From: Verrucomicrobiales bacterium
GTDB lineage: Bacteria; Verrucomicrobiota; Verrucomicrobiia; Verrucomicrobiales; DEV007
Length of the DNA stretch: 29,998 nucleotides
Reading direction: 5' to 3'
Assembly (NCBI GenBank): GCA_021648365.1
Contig: JAKISY010000061.1
Span: 1-29,998 of the forward strand
Part shown: positions 1 through 7,502 of the stretch, piece after piece
How positions within the stretch are numbered: the stretch's first letter is position 1
How the letters are laid out: each line of letters starts with the position of its first letter
Position numbers and translations under genes: made by a program
Notes under the pieces: generated by a model
What the model was told of the DNA's origin: nothing
Database searches by the model: none
Seen by the model: the letters and a program-made list of their open reading frames with translations, nothing else

Positions 1-1
1 A

Positions 2-832
2 TTCCTTCTTCTAGCTGATGCTTATTACGCCAATGGAAAAATGCTCAGGTCACTTGTTGCTCATGGCTCTATCCTTATAAGCAAAGTTCGAACGAATGCT
101 GTTGCCTATGAAAAAGCGGATATTCCTGCTCGAAAAAAAAGAGGTCGCCCCAAATTGTATGGCACAAAAATCAAGCTCGCAGACTTGTTTTCCTCTGCGA
201 CTTTCACAAAGCTCACCTGCAAACTTTACGGTGAAAATGTGCAAGTTGAATATCTTTGTAAGGATCTGGTTTGGAAACCTTTTGGTAAGCTCATCCGCTT
301 CGTCCTCGTAAAACACCCAAAAAGAGGTCATATGATTTTAATGAGCTCCGACCTATCGATGCCCCCGGCTGAGATGATTAAATTTTACTCATTGCGCTTT
401 AAGATTGAAGTGACTTTCAAGCACGCCATTCACAATGTCGGAGCCTTTGGTTATCATTTTTGGATGGCTGAAATGACTCCGTTAAAACAAAAAAATGGGA
501 ACCAATATTTACACAGGAAAGAGCAATGGTATCGGGATCAGGTTAATCGGAAAGTGAAAGCATACCATTGCTTTGTTCAGGTCGGCCTCATTGCGCAAGG
601 GATGCTTCAGTATCTTGCTATGACCCAAACTCAGCATGTGTGGAATCATTTTGGATCATGGATTCGCACGATTCGCCCTGGAATCCTTCCCTCTGAGTCT
701 GTTGTCTCAAAAGCCTTATGGAACACGCTTCCCTATTTTCTCAAAGGTTCAATAACTGGGGGAATCATCGAGAAATTCATATCTTCAAGAATCGATAGAA
801 AGAGGGCTGAGTCCATGCGCTTTGCCGGGTGA
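2..832 (+). CDS. IS4-type DDE transposase, 5' truncated by window edge
   Basis: The reading frame is open from base 2, so the first visible ATG (position 41) is probably internal. The visible start reads LLLADAYYANGKML, which fits the strand carrying one catalytic Asp of an RNase-H-fold transposase. A Y-x2-R-x3-E element (YSLRFKIE, about residue 115 counted from base 41) resembles the YREK signature of the IS4 superfamily and would supply the catalytic Glu. A basic stretch (KKRGRPK) lies near residue 32. The first Asp and N-terminus lie outside the window, so activity cannot be judged. The gene is more AT-rich and Lys-rich than its neighbours, consistent with transfer. It could be intact beyond the edge. 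Confidence 0.8.
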   Translation, partial: FLLLADAYYANGKMLRSLVAHGSILISKVRTNAVAYEKADIPARKKRGRPKLYGTKIKLADLFSSATFTKLTCKLYGENVQVEYLCKDLVWKPFGKLIRFVLVKHPKRGHMILMSSDLSMPPAEMIKFYSLRFKIEVTFKHAIHNVGAFGYHFWMAEMTPLKQKNGNQYLHRKEQWYRDQVNRKVKAYHCFVQVGLIAQGMLQYLAMTQTQHVWNHFGSWIRTIRPGILPSESVVSKALWNTLPYFLKGSITGGIIEKFISSRIDRKRAESMRFAG

Positions 833-911
833 TGCGCAATCCACTAACTTATCACTCTCCAGTAAAACCTGAGGAAAAAGACCTAGCTACCATCGGCGGG
901 TTTTTTTTGAT

Positions 912-928
912 CCAGCGATCATCGCTGG
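912..928. repeat. Perfect inverted repeat downstream of transposase
   Basis: CCAGCGAT (912-919) and ATCGCTGG (921-928) are perfect 8-base arms around a single C; a real hairpin would open a loop of about five bases. It follows a T-run rather than preceding one, so it is not a standard terminator for the transposase. It may belong to the IS end or be a protein site. Confidence 0.4.
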
Positions 929-1105
929 AGTGGACAGTGCCAGAAAAATGGAAGCGGCAAAAAATGATACGATACGGAGGTATTTCATAATAAGGGTTTT
1001 CTACAGCATCATACACAATGGATTGATTTAGAACAAATCTCCATCATGCTTACTACTCAGCATGGCGGCATGCAAACCTGATGGCAAGGGAACTCATGAC
1101 AGACA

Positions 1106-1134
1106 AAAAAATACCGCATTTTCCCTAAAATGCG
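1106..1134 (-). terminator. Hairpin with T-tract on the minus strand, upstream of ACP
   Basis: CGCATTTT (1115-1122) and AAAATGCG (1127-1134) are perfect 8-base arms with a 4-base loop. Read on the minus strand the stem is followed by GTATTTTTTT (A-run at about 1106-1112 on the plus strand), so it looks like a Rho-independent terminator for leftward transcription. There is no leftward gene immediately upstream. It may block antisense transcription or be left over from a rearrangement. On the plus strand it sits 42 bases before the ACP start and could fold in its leader. Confidence 0.4.
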
Positions 1135-1176
1135 TAGCCATTTGATAAAACCGTGGTTGAATTCACTTAGCCAATC

Positions 1177-1449
1177 ATGACAGATACAGAAAATACGCAA
1201 AAAGACCTCAGCCAACGAGTCAAAGAGGTCATGATCGAAGAACTGATGCTTCAAGAAGAAGTAGCCGATATCGCAAATGATGCACCACTTTTTGATCCTG
1301 AAGGCATCGCTTTGGATTCCGTAGATGCCTTGCAGTTAGTGGTAGGTTTGGAGAAAAGCTTTGGGCTTAAAATTTCCGACGCCGAAGCTGCTAAAAAGAT
1401 TTTACTAGACGTGAATAGCATCGTCGCCGCGATCCAAGCGATAAAATGA
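1177..1449 (+). CDS. Acyl carrier protein
   Basis: This 90-residue acidic protein has the carrier-protein motif LDSVDALQL, with Ser48 as the expected 4'-phosphopantetheine attachment site. Length and helical pattern fit free-standing ACPs. Downstream helix III (about residues 66-75) contains KISDAEAAKK. It is unlike housekeeping AcpP (usually DSLD with few N-terminal extras), which suggests a pathway-specific carrier. The next gene, a halogenase-like flavoenzyme, begins 22 bp downstream on the same strand, so the pair is probably one transcription unit and the ACP may present that enzyme's substrate (inference). No Shine-Dalgarno sequence is evident before the ATG. The gene lies 344 bp from a transposase. 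Confidence 0.9.
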   Translation: MTDTENTQKDLSQRVKEVMIEELMLQEEVADIANDAPLFDPEGIALDSVDALQLVVGLEKSFGLKISDAEAAKKILLDVNSIVAAIQAIK

Positions 1450-1471
1450 GGTAACGATAACTCTCTGAGGC

Positions 1472-2719
1472 ATGCACTATGATGTGATCATAATCGGGGG
1501 AGGCCCCGCTGGCGCGACTGCCGCGACCTATCTGGCGAAAGCTGGTAAGAGCGTTTTGATTTTGGAGAAAGAGCACTTCCCTCGATTTCATATTGGCGAA
1601 TCATTGCTGCCTTACAATATGCCCATTTTTGAAGAAATGGGCGTGATGCCTGCTCTACAAGAGGCTGATTTCATGACTAAAAAAGGGGGGCGTTTTTCAC
1701 TCGCCAAAGGCGACCAAGAAAATGCGATCACTTTTGCTGAAGGAGTTTTCACCGAGGTAGGCGAAGCCATTCAGGTAGAAAGATCGATTTTTGATAAAAT
1801 TCTGCTCGACCATGCTCGCGACAGTGGAGCAGAGGTTAAGGAGGGCTGGACGGTGGACAGCTACACCATTTCCGACAAGGATGGAGTTTCTGTCATCGCC
1901 AGCAGTGAGCATGAAGAAACTTTCAGCGCTTCATTTTTATTAGATGCCTCCGGCTTGGTCAACTTCACCGCCAATCGAGAAAAATTGCGGCAATACTACC
2001 CGCATTTACAGAAAGTTGCCATCTACGGACACTTCACCGGGGTGGATTTCACTGACCGAGAGCAGCAACTCAACGAAACGCACATCGCTTGTTTTGGCGA
2101 CTCTTGGTTTTGGATCATCCCTTTCAGTGAGAAAAAAGTCAGCATCGGCCTGGTTTTGGATCGAGAAGATTTGAAAGAATCTGATTTGAATCCCGAAGAA
2201 CTTTTCCAGCAAGCGGCGGATTCTAGCCCTAGTTTAACGCAAATGATGAAAAACTCTGCGCGGATCGGCCCGATACGAGTGACCAGTGATTACTCTTATT
2301 CCAATGAGAAACTGATCGGTCCACGCTTGATGCGCATAGGTGATGCTGTCGGTTTCATTGACCCCGTTTTTTCATCTGGAGTGTATTTGGCTTGCGTCAC
2401 CGCTCGCGATGCTGTTGCTGCTTTGGTGGAGGCGCTAGACTCGAATCAGTGCTTGAGCCCAGCGATGCGCCGCTATGAAAAACAGACGTGTAAGAGCCTG
2501 AGTCGCTATCGAGAGGTTATCGAATTATTTTATCAACGCTCCTTTATAGAGATTTTACTCCAGCCAGATGGGAAATGGCAGTGGCCATGCGCGATCAATG
2601 CGATTTTAGCTGGACGGCTTGATTTGCCTTGGGCTTTGCGATGGCGCTTTAGGACTTTTTTATGGTTCGCGCGCTTACATCATCGTTTTGGACTCGTCAA
2701 ACGACTGGATTTCGGTTAA
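1472..2719 (+). CDS. Flavin-dependent halogenase-like FAD oxidoreductase
   Basis: This 415-residue protein belongs to the FAD-dependent halogenase/geranylgeranyl reductase superfamily. Visible motifs are the N-terminal dinucleotide-binding GGGPAG (9-14), the FPRFHIGESLLP segment (36-47), a KKGGRF segment (70-75) where Lys70 aligns with the lysine that activates HOCl in halogenases, WFWIIP (212-217) matching the halogenase WxWxIP signature, and GDAVGFIDPVFSSG (290-303), which fits F-x2-P-x2-S-x-G. These favour a true halogenase of the carrier-bound-substrate type (PltA-like), and the ACP gene just upstream supports that. Some relatives in aryl-polyene loci carry similar motifs without known halogenation, so the reaction is unproven. 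A flavin reductase partner is not in the window. Confidence 0.8.
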   Translation: MHYDVIIIGGGPAGATAATYLAKAGKSVLILEKEHFPRFHIGESLLPYNMPIFEEMGVMPALQEADFMTKKGGRFSLAKGDQENAITFAEGVFTEVGEAIQVERSIFDKILLDHARDSGAEVKEGWTVDSYTISDKDGVSVIASSEHEETFSASFLLDASGLVNFTANREKLRQYYPHLQKVAIYGHFTGVDFTDREQQLNETHIACFGDSWFWIIPFSEKKVSIGLVLDREDLKESDLNPEELFQQAADSSPSLTQMMKNSARIGPIRVTSDYSYSNEKLIGPRLMRIGDAVGFIDPVFSSGVYLACVTARDAVAALVEALDSNQCLSPAMRRYEKQTCKSLSRYREVIELFYQRSFIEILLQPDGKWQWPCAINAILAGRLDLPWALRWRFRTFLWFARLHHRFGLVKRLDFG

Positions 2720-2740
2720 ACTACTGGCCCTTAACTTTAT

Positions 2741-3388
2741 ATGACCCACACACACACCTATTCATTTAGCCTCGTTTTCAGCCTAGCTATCACGCTGCTC
2801 TTGTTGCCTCACCGCAACCTCCAAGCGGAGGCAGATGAGACTCACAGTGCCATTGGCCATAATACAGAAAAATCTAAAGACGTGCTCGATTCCTGGTTCA
2901 TAGATTTTGAAACCGCTGGTTTATGGAAAGTCGGCAATAGCACGGATCTCGATTACGTCGTCTTGCCGCAAACCGTCTCGTGGCGCTACCTGCCCTTTCG
3001 CAACTGGAAATTTGCCGGCGGCGACATGATAATTCGTAACCGACTCAGCTTCTTGGCTCAATATTTTGCCAAGGGTGCTGAGAGTTATTATTTAGGCTTT
3101 TCTGGCGGCCCGACTCTAGAGTGGTGGAATGAGGAGCAAAACTTCTCACTCTACTTCTATATAGGTGGGGGTGCTGGCTGGGTCGATTCGACCGACATCA
3201 TAGGCGGGCAAGGTCAGGATTTCACCTTCAATTGGTATATGCAAGCGGGAGCGCATTTTCGTCTGACCCACAATCTACTGCTCACCAGTGGGCTGTCGTT
3301 CCAACACCTTTCCAATCAAGGTCAAGCCGAGCGCAACCCTGGGCTCAACTCGCTAGGACCCACGATCGGCTTATCGTTGCAGTTCTAA
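2741..3388 (+). CDS. PagL-like lipid A deacylase / acyloxyacyl hydrolase-family outer-membrane protein
   Basis: This 215-residue protein has a signal peptide (hydrophobic residues 8-23, likely cleaved near LQA at about 29) followed by a beta-rich domain ending in a C-terminal Phe, typical of outer-membrane barrels. Near the C-terminus, HLSNQG (189-194) matches the PagL catalytic His-x-Ser-Asn motif, and NPGLNSLG (199-206) follows as in the family. The Glu of the Pseudomonas PagL triad aligns with Asn203. PagL removes the 3-O-acyl chain of lipid A. The gene starts 21 bp after the halogenase-like gene, so it is probably co-transcribed, though the functional link is unclear. It converges with the next gene, with 26 bp between stops. 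Confidence 0.75.
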   Translation: MTHTHTYSFSLVFSLAITLLLLPHRNLQAEADETHSAIGHNTEKSKDVLDSWFIDFETAGLWKVGNSTDLDYVVLPQTVSWRYLPFRNWKFAGGDMIIRNRLSFLAQYFAKGAESYYLGFSGGPTLEWWNEEQNFSLYFYIGGGAGWVDSTDIIGGQGQDFTFNWYMQAGAHFRLTHNLLLTSGLSFQHLSNQGQAERNPGLNSLGPTIGLSLQF

Positions 3389-3414
3389 TAGCTACGCGGA
3401 TTTGCCAAACCCAC

Positions 3415-3885
3415 TTAGAAAGAATCCATCATCGCCTCGCGAGCCATGGCGACTTTCTCATTAGTCTTGCGCAAGCGTTTGCTGAGCTGAGTAGCGATGC
3501 CGACCAAAACTCGAGCGGCTGCCTTGGGATTTTCTTCAAGAAATTGCTCCAACGATGAGCGGTCGATCCTCCAGGCTTGTGACAAGCTGTGAGCCGATAC
3601 GGAGGCACTTGCCAAGCCTGGATCAAAAATGTTCACTTCACCCATCATGTTGCCCGTTTTGAGCTGACCGAGCAATACGTCGCGTCCAGTCGCTTTGGTA
3701 GAGACGTGGAAGTTCCCCATGATGATAAGGAACAAGGAGTCTTGTGGCTGACCTTCTTCGATCAAATGCTCACCGTCATTGACGGTGACAAATTCACCAA
3801 ATTCGCCCAGTGCTTTACGCGCTTGTTCGTTGAGGTCGGCAGCAAAGCCGAGTGCAGGAAGTTGTGGGATGACGGGATCACTCAT
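3415..3885 (-). CDS. Cyclic nucleotide-binding-fold protein without DNA-binding domain
   Basis: This 156-residue protein is a single Crp-type beta-roll (about residues 25-130) plus a C-terminal helix rich in Lys/Arg/Glu. The segment DGEHLIEEGQPQDSLFLIIMG is typical of the fold. The phosphate-binding cassette retains Gly-Glu (GEVNIFDPG) but the Arg that pairs with the cyclic phosphate (Arg82 in E. coli CRP) aligns with Ser/Ala, so classical cAMP binding is doubtful. There is no helix-turn-helix, so it is not a Crp regulator. It may be a regulatory or protein-interaction module. It lies 125 bp downstream of clpX on the same strand and might be read from it. Confidence 0.75.
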   Translation of the reverse strand: MSDPVIPQLPALGFAADLNEQARKALGEFGEFVTVNDGEHLIEEGQPQDSLFLIIMGNFHVSTKATGRDVLLGQLKTGNMMGEVNIFDPGLASASVSAHSLSQAWRIDRSSLEQFLEENPKAAARVLVGIATQLSKRLRKTNEKVAMAREAMMDSF

Positions 3886-4010
3886 GTTTTAATAGTCAAA
3901 ATCAATAGATCAATGTGGCAATTGGCTGCTATCGGAGCCGTGTCTGCTATTATCTACCACAGCAGCTTAATTTTTTGAAGTCTTAATTTGAGGTTCTTTG
4001 GATAATCGTT

Positions 4011-5336
4011 TTAAGCCGCGTCCTTGCTGGATGATTTGCGCTTCATCTTCACTTCGCTCTCGCCTTCCACCATCGCTTTGGTGATGACCACTTTGCTTTC
4101 GCCTTTGCGGCTAGGGCTTTCAAACATCACATCGAGCATCAATTTTTCGAAAATGGAGCGCAAGGCGCGAGCGCCAGTGCCGCGCTCGATCGCTTGTTTT
4201 GCCATCGCCTCTAGACCGTCTTTGCGAACCTCCAAATCCACTCCATCCATCGAAAGCAGTTTGCGGAACTGTTTGACCATGGCGTTTTTGGGCTCAGTCA
4301 ATACCTTCACCAGTTGCTCCTCGGTCAATTCGTCCAAAGCTGAAATGATGGGCAAACGGCCGACAAATTCTGGGATCAAGCCAAAGCCCAAGAGATCTTC
4401 TGGCGTCACGCCTGCAAGCGGATTGAGGGCTTTTTCCTCTTCCGCTTTCACTTTAGCCTCGCTGACTTCCTCCTCTGCGGCAGTTGCGCCAAATCCCAAT
4501 ACATTTTTGCCTGTGCGACGAGCGATGATTTCTTCCAAGCCGACAAACGCCCCGCCACAGATGAACAGGATCTTCTCGGTATTGACCTGGATGTATTCTT
4601 GCTGCGGATGTTTGCGCCCACCTTGTGGCGGCACATTGCAGACAGAGCCTTCTAAAATCTTCAACAAACCCTGTTGCACTCCCTCACCCGATACGTCACG
4701 AGTGATGCTGACGTTTTCCGTTTTGCGACCGATTTTATCGATCTCGTCGATGTAAATGATGCCATTCTCCGCGCGTTCAACATCGTAATCGGATTGTTGC
4801 AAAAGTCTGAGAATGATGTTCTCCACATCATCACCGACATAGCCCGCTTCGGTCAATGTCGTAGCATCTGCGATGCAAAAAGGCACATCCAAGATGCGTG
4901 CCAAAGTTTTGGCGAGCAGCGTTTTACCAGATCCTGTCGAACCGATCAGCATGATGTTGCTTTTTTCGATCTCGACATCGGCGAACTCTGCAGAAAAACG
5001 ATTAGCTCCCTTTTTTTTGCCCAGAGAAGACAGATTGCCCTGCACGATGGTGCGTTTGTAATGGTTGTGGACGGCGACCGACAAAACTTTTTTAGCGTGA
5101 TCCTGACCAATCACGAACTTATTGAGTTCTTCAAATAGTTCCTTGGGTTTAGGCACATGGAAAGATTGACTGCTCTTTTTTTCCTCGCCTTCACCCAACT
5201 CTTTATCGAGAATACCACGACAAACAATAATGCAGCCATCGCAAATATAAACGCCAGGGCCAGCAATGAGTTTTTTCACTTCCGAATGGCTTTTGCCGCA
5301 GAAGGAACACATCGTTAAGTTAGAAGGACGAGCCAT
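4011..5336 (-). CDS. clpX: ATP-dependent Clp protease ATP-binding subunit ClpX
   Basis: This 441-residue AAA+ unfoldase recognises and unfolds substrates for ClpP in the cytoplasm. The N-terminal zinc-binding domain has Cys10, Cys13, Cys32 and Cys35. Walker A is GSTGSGKT (about 132-139), Walker B is GIIYIDEIDKI, and the SGEGVQQGLLKILEG, pore-loop and RALRSIFE (sensor 2) segments are all present. Length is normal (E. coli 424), with a modest insertion between the zinc finger and AAA+ domain and an Ala/Glu-rich linker near residue 285. No clpP or tig lies beside it in the window. No Shine-Dalgarno sequence is visible before the ATG; Met9 is an alternative start but would bring the start right up to the zinc finger. 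Confidence 0.97.
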   Translation of the reverse strand: MARPSNLTMCSFCGKSHSEVKKLIAGPGVYICDGCIIVCRGILDKELGEGEEKKSSQSFHVPKPKELFEELNKFVIGQDHAKKVLSVAVHNHYKRTIVQGNLSSLGKKKGANRFSAEFADVEIEKSNIMLIGSTGSGKTLLAKTLARILDVPFCIADATTLTEAGYVGDDVENIILRLLQQSDYDVERAENGIIYIDEIDKIGRKTENVSITRDVSGEGVQQGLLKILEGSVCNVPPQGGRKHPQQEYIQVNTEKILFICGGAFVGLEEIIARRTGKNVLGFGATAAEEEVSEAKVKAEEEKALNPLAGVTPEDLLGFGLIPEFVGRLPIISALDELTEEQLVKVLTEPKNAMVKQFRKLLSMDGVDLEVRKDGLEAMAKQAIERGTGARALRSIFEKLMLDVMFESPSRKGESKVVITKAMVEGESEVKMKRKSSSKDAA

Positions 5337-5472
5337 GTTGAAAGAAATAAAAGTGAAAAGATAATATACGCACGAAGCTGAAGTGATAGCGTCGCGTGCT
5401 GCTAACTTAGCCGCGTAAGAGAAAAAATCCAGTGGATTCCACTAGCAGACCGCTCTTTAGTCACAAGAAAAT
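5337..5472. promoter_or_regulatory. Divergent spacer between clpX and mtnP
   Basis: This 136 bp stretch must hold promoters for both clpX (left) and mtnP (right). An inverted repeat AGTGGA-T-TCCACT occurs at 5431-5443, about 30 bp before mtnP, and is a candidate operator. No confident -35/-10 boxes were assigned. Confidence 0.3.
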
Positions 5473-6369
5473 ATGAGCACGCATTCTGAACATCAAACCC
5501 CAGCATCCACCCCTGCGATTGGCATCATTGGGGGCTCGGGTCTCTACGAGCTGGACGGATTTGAAAAAAACGAAGAAATCCTTATCGAAACCCCCTTTGG
5601 CAGTCCCTCGGACGCCATCATCGGCGGCCAATTTTCTGGCAGGCAAGTCTATTTTTTGCCACGTCATGCGCGCGGGCATAAGTTGCTGCCATCGGAGCTG
5701 AATCACCGCGCGAATATCTGGGCGCTGCGCTCGCTGAACGTGCGCTGGATCATCTGCGTCACCGCAGTGGGCAGTCTGCAGGAGCAATATCATCCACAGG
5801 ACATCCTCTTGCCCGATCAATTTTTTGATCGCACCAGTCAGCGCCGTGATCACACTTTCTTTGGCGAAGGCATCGTCGCGCACATAGGGTTCAGCGACCC
5901 GATTGCCACCGACTTGCGTCAGATTCTAGCCGATTGCGGACGCGACCTCTACTTCCGCATTCACGATGGCGGCACCTATGTGAACATGGATGGACCGGCT
6001 TTTTCCACCCGCGCGGAGTCAGAGACCAACCGCAAGCTTGGCTTTGACGTGATCGGCATGACCAATCTGCCCGAAGCCAAGCTCGCGCGCGAAGCTGAGA
6101 TCGCCTTGGCGACCCTTGCCATGATCACCGACTATGACTGCTGGAAAGTGGACGAGCAGGCCGTCAGCGCCCATGCAGTTGTCGAACACCTACAAGCCAA
6201 TGCGGCTGCGGCTAAAAAAATCATCTCCGCTGCGATAGAAAAAATCCCCACCGAAGCCAACTGGCCAGAGCATAGCTCTTTAGACAGCGCTTTGTTCACC
6301 GACCCGCAGCACTGGCCAGAAACCACCTGCGAAAAGCTTCGCCCCTTGCTGCAACGGTTTTTAGACTGA
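5473..6369 (+). CDS. mtnP: S-methyl-5'-thioadenosine phosphorylase
   Basis: This 298-residue enzyme phosphorolyses methylthioadenosine to adenine and 5-methylthioribose-1-phosphate in methionine salvage. The N-terminal phosphate-binding IIGGSGLYEL begins near residue 18. RHARGH (about 59-64) corresponds to the RHGxGH phosphate site. GPAFSTRAESE and MTNLPEAKLAREAEI are the substrate region, and TDYDCW (about 218-223) is the Asp-containing MTAP-type purine-binding loop that separates MTAP from purine nucleoside phosphorylase (Asn there). Length is slightly above the usual 270-290. No Shine-Dalgarno is visible. Other methionine-salvage genes are not adjacent. Confidence 0.92.
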   Translation: MSTHSEHQTPASTPAIGIIGGSGLYELDGFEKNEEILIETPFGSPSDAIIGGQFSGRQVYFLPRHARGHKLLPSELNHRANIWALRSLNVRWIICVTAVGSLQEQYHPQDILLPDQFFDRTSQRRDHTFFGEGIVAHIGFSDPIATDLRQILADCGRDLYFRIHDGGTYVNMDGPAFSTRAESETNRKLGFDVIGMTNLPEAKLAREAEIALATLAMITDYDCWKVDEQAVSAHAVVEHLQANAAAAKKIISAAIEKIPTEANWPEHSSLDSALFTDPQHWPETTCEKLRPLLQRFLD

Positions 6370-6508
6370 CCCCATTTGGGTGCGCCAACTCGATCAATGT
6401 CCCGTATGAGCTTGCCGTCAAAAGTGCTTGTTGCCGTTTCAACAATGTAAGCTATATTAAACACTTTTTAACAATCTGTTTTCTAACATTCTTCACCCCA
6501 TTCTACCT

Positions 6509-7378
6509 GTGGCTACTTCCTACACTTGTTTATCACTGCGATTTTTGTCTGTCGCAGCGATCACTCTCACGATCGCAATACTGCTACCCTCTTGTAAAAC
6601 TCCGGAAGAGTTAGCGATCGATAAGCGCGATCAAGTTTTTGTCGCTGGCGGTAATGATAAAAAAACCAAAAAACCCGGAACGAGCGGCGGCACCGCCTCT
6701 TACCAATCCGTAGATCGCGGTTGGAACCCATCGGTCAGCGCCCCACGCGGTGGTACTGGCAACAAATTGTCTTATTCACGAGTCAGTGTCAGTGAGCCTT
6801 ATGTGGCGATGACTTTTGATGACGGTCCGCATCCAGTGAATACGCCTCGTCTGCTCGATATCCTCAAAGCGCGGAATATCAAAGCAACTTTCTACGTGGT
6901 TGGCACCAACGCCACTTCCTACCCGCACATTCTTCGCCGCATGATCGCCGAAGGGCATGAAATCGGTAACCACACCAAGACTCACGCCTACCTCACCAAA
7001 ATATCTGCAGCCGCAGTTCGCAGTGAAATGGGCTTCACCCATCGCGCCATCGTGCAAGCCACTGGAGTGCCTCCTAAGACAATGCGCCCGCCTTACGGTG
7101 CGACCAATAGCGGGCTGCGCACTCGCATCAAGCAAGAATTTGGCTACCCCTCGATCATGTGGGCAGTCGATCCTCAAGACTGGAAGCGCCCTGGCTCGCA
7201 AGTCGTCGCCAACCGCATCGTCTCTGCGACCACCAAGGGAGCCATCATCCTCGCTCACGACATTCACGCACCCACGATCACCGCGATGCCTAACGCACTC
7301 GACCGCTTGTTAGCCAAAGGTTATAAATTTGTCACCGTGACCCAACTGATCGCGCTTGGCGAAGGCGGTGCGGAGTAG
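6509..7378 (+). CDS. Polysaccharide deacetylase (NodB domain) lipoprotein
   Basis: This 289-residue protein is read from a GTG. It has a hydrophobic signal ending in LLPSC, so Cys29 is a probable lipidation site and the enzyme should be envelope-anchored. A low-complexity Gly/Lys/Ser linker (about 35-90) precedes a complete NodB domain: TFDDGP (102-107, metal ligand Asp105), HTKTH (155-159, metal ligands His155 and His159), RPPYG, DPQDW, and a C-terminal HDIH. This is the carbohydrate esterase 4 set, which removes N- or O-acetyl groups from peptidoglycan or other glycans. The substrate cannot be told from sequence. It follows mtnP after 139 bp with no clear terminator between. Confidence 0.9.
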   Translation: MATSYTCLSLRFLSVAAITLTIAILLPSCKTPEELAIDKRDQVFVAGGNDKKTKKPGTSGGTASYQSVDRGWNPSVSAPRGGTGNKLSYSRVSVSEPYVAMTFDDGPHPVNTPRLLDILKARNIKATFYVVGTNATSYPHILRRMIAEGHEIGNHTKTHAYLTKISAAAVRSEMGFTHRAIVQATGVPPKTMRPPYGATNSGLRTRIKQEFGYPSIMWAVDPQDWKRPGSQVVANRIVSATTKGAIILAHDIHAPTITAMPNALDRLLAKGYKFVTVTQLIALGEGGAE

Positions 7379-7460
7379 GGCATCATTTCAAAGTAGTGCC
7401 GCGATGTCGAGGCAGGCGCTGCTTGGAGCTCTACGACTTCACGTAGCTTTTTTCTGGAAC

Positions 7461-7477
7461 GACGCTTGGCAAGCGTC
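7461..7477. repeat. REP-like hairpin upstream of DUF2071 gene
   Basis: GACGCTT (7461-7467) and AAGCGTC (7471-7477) form a perfect 7-base stem with loop GGC. Flanking GGAAC and GTTCT (7456-7460 and 7481-7485) extend the symmetry after a small bulge. It sits 25 bases before the DUF2071 start. There is a T-run at about 7448-7453, just before it. It could be a dispersed repeat, or part of a terminator for the preceding deacetylase gene. Confidence 0.4.
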
Positions 7478-7502
7478 CTAGTTCTATAATGATCTGAATC
7501 GA

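Larger units (their letters stand above)
833..1176. other. 344 bp gene-poor gap between transposase and ACP
   Basis: No convincing coding sequence is seen. The gap presumably contains the right end of the insertion sequence, but the terminal inverted repeat cannot be fixed because the left end is outside the window. It holds a run of eight T at about 901-908 after GGCGGG, a hairpin at 912-928, and a second hairpin at 1115-1134. The ACP promoter should also lie here; no clear -35/-10 pair was recognised. Confidence 0.5.

Noticed and set aside
900..908. T-run after GGCGGG as a transposase terminator
   Set aside because: No complementary arm is present upstream to form a stem.
1177..2719. ACP plus halogenase as part of the same operon as the KS genes
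   Set aside because: They are about 17 kb apart with housekeeping genes on both strands between, so only a pathway link is possible, not a shared transcript.
4674..5138. 154-codon plus-strand frame
   Set aside because: Lies fully antisense to clpX AAA+ domain coding sequence, which is well conserved.
5823..5836. Searches by eye for tRNA, rRNA or CRISPR arrays across the window
   Set aside because: No cloverleaf-like block, rRNA-like sequence or regularly spaced direct repeats was found; coordinates here are only a placeholder for a window-wide observation.
5461..5883. 140-codon minus-strand frame
   Set aside because: Antisense to the start of mtnP; no motif.
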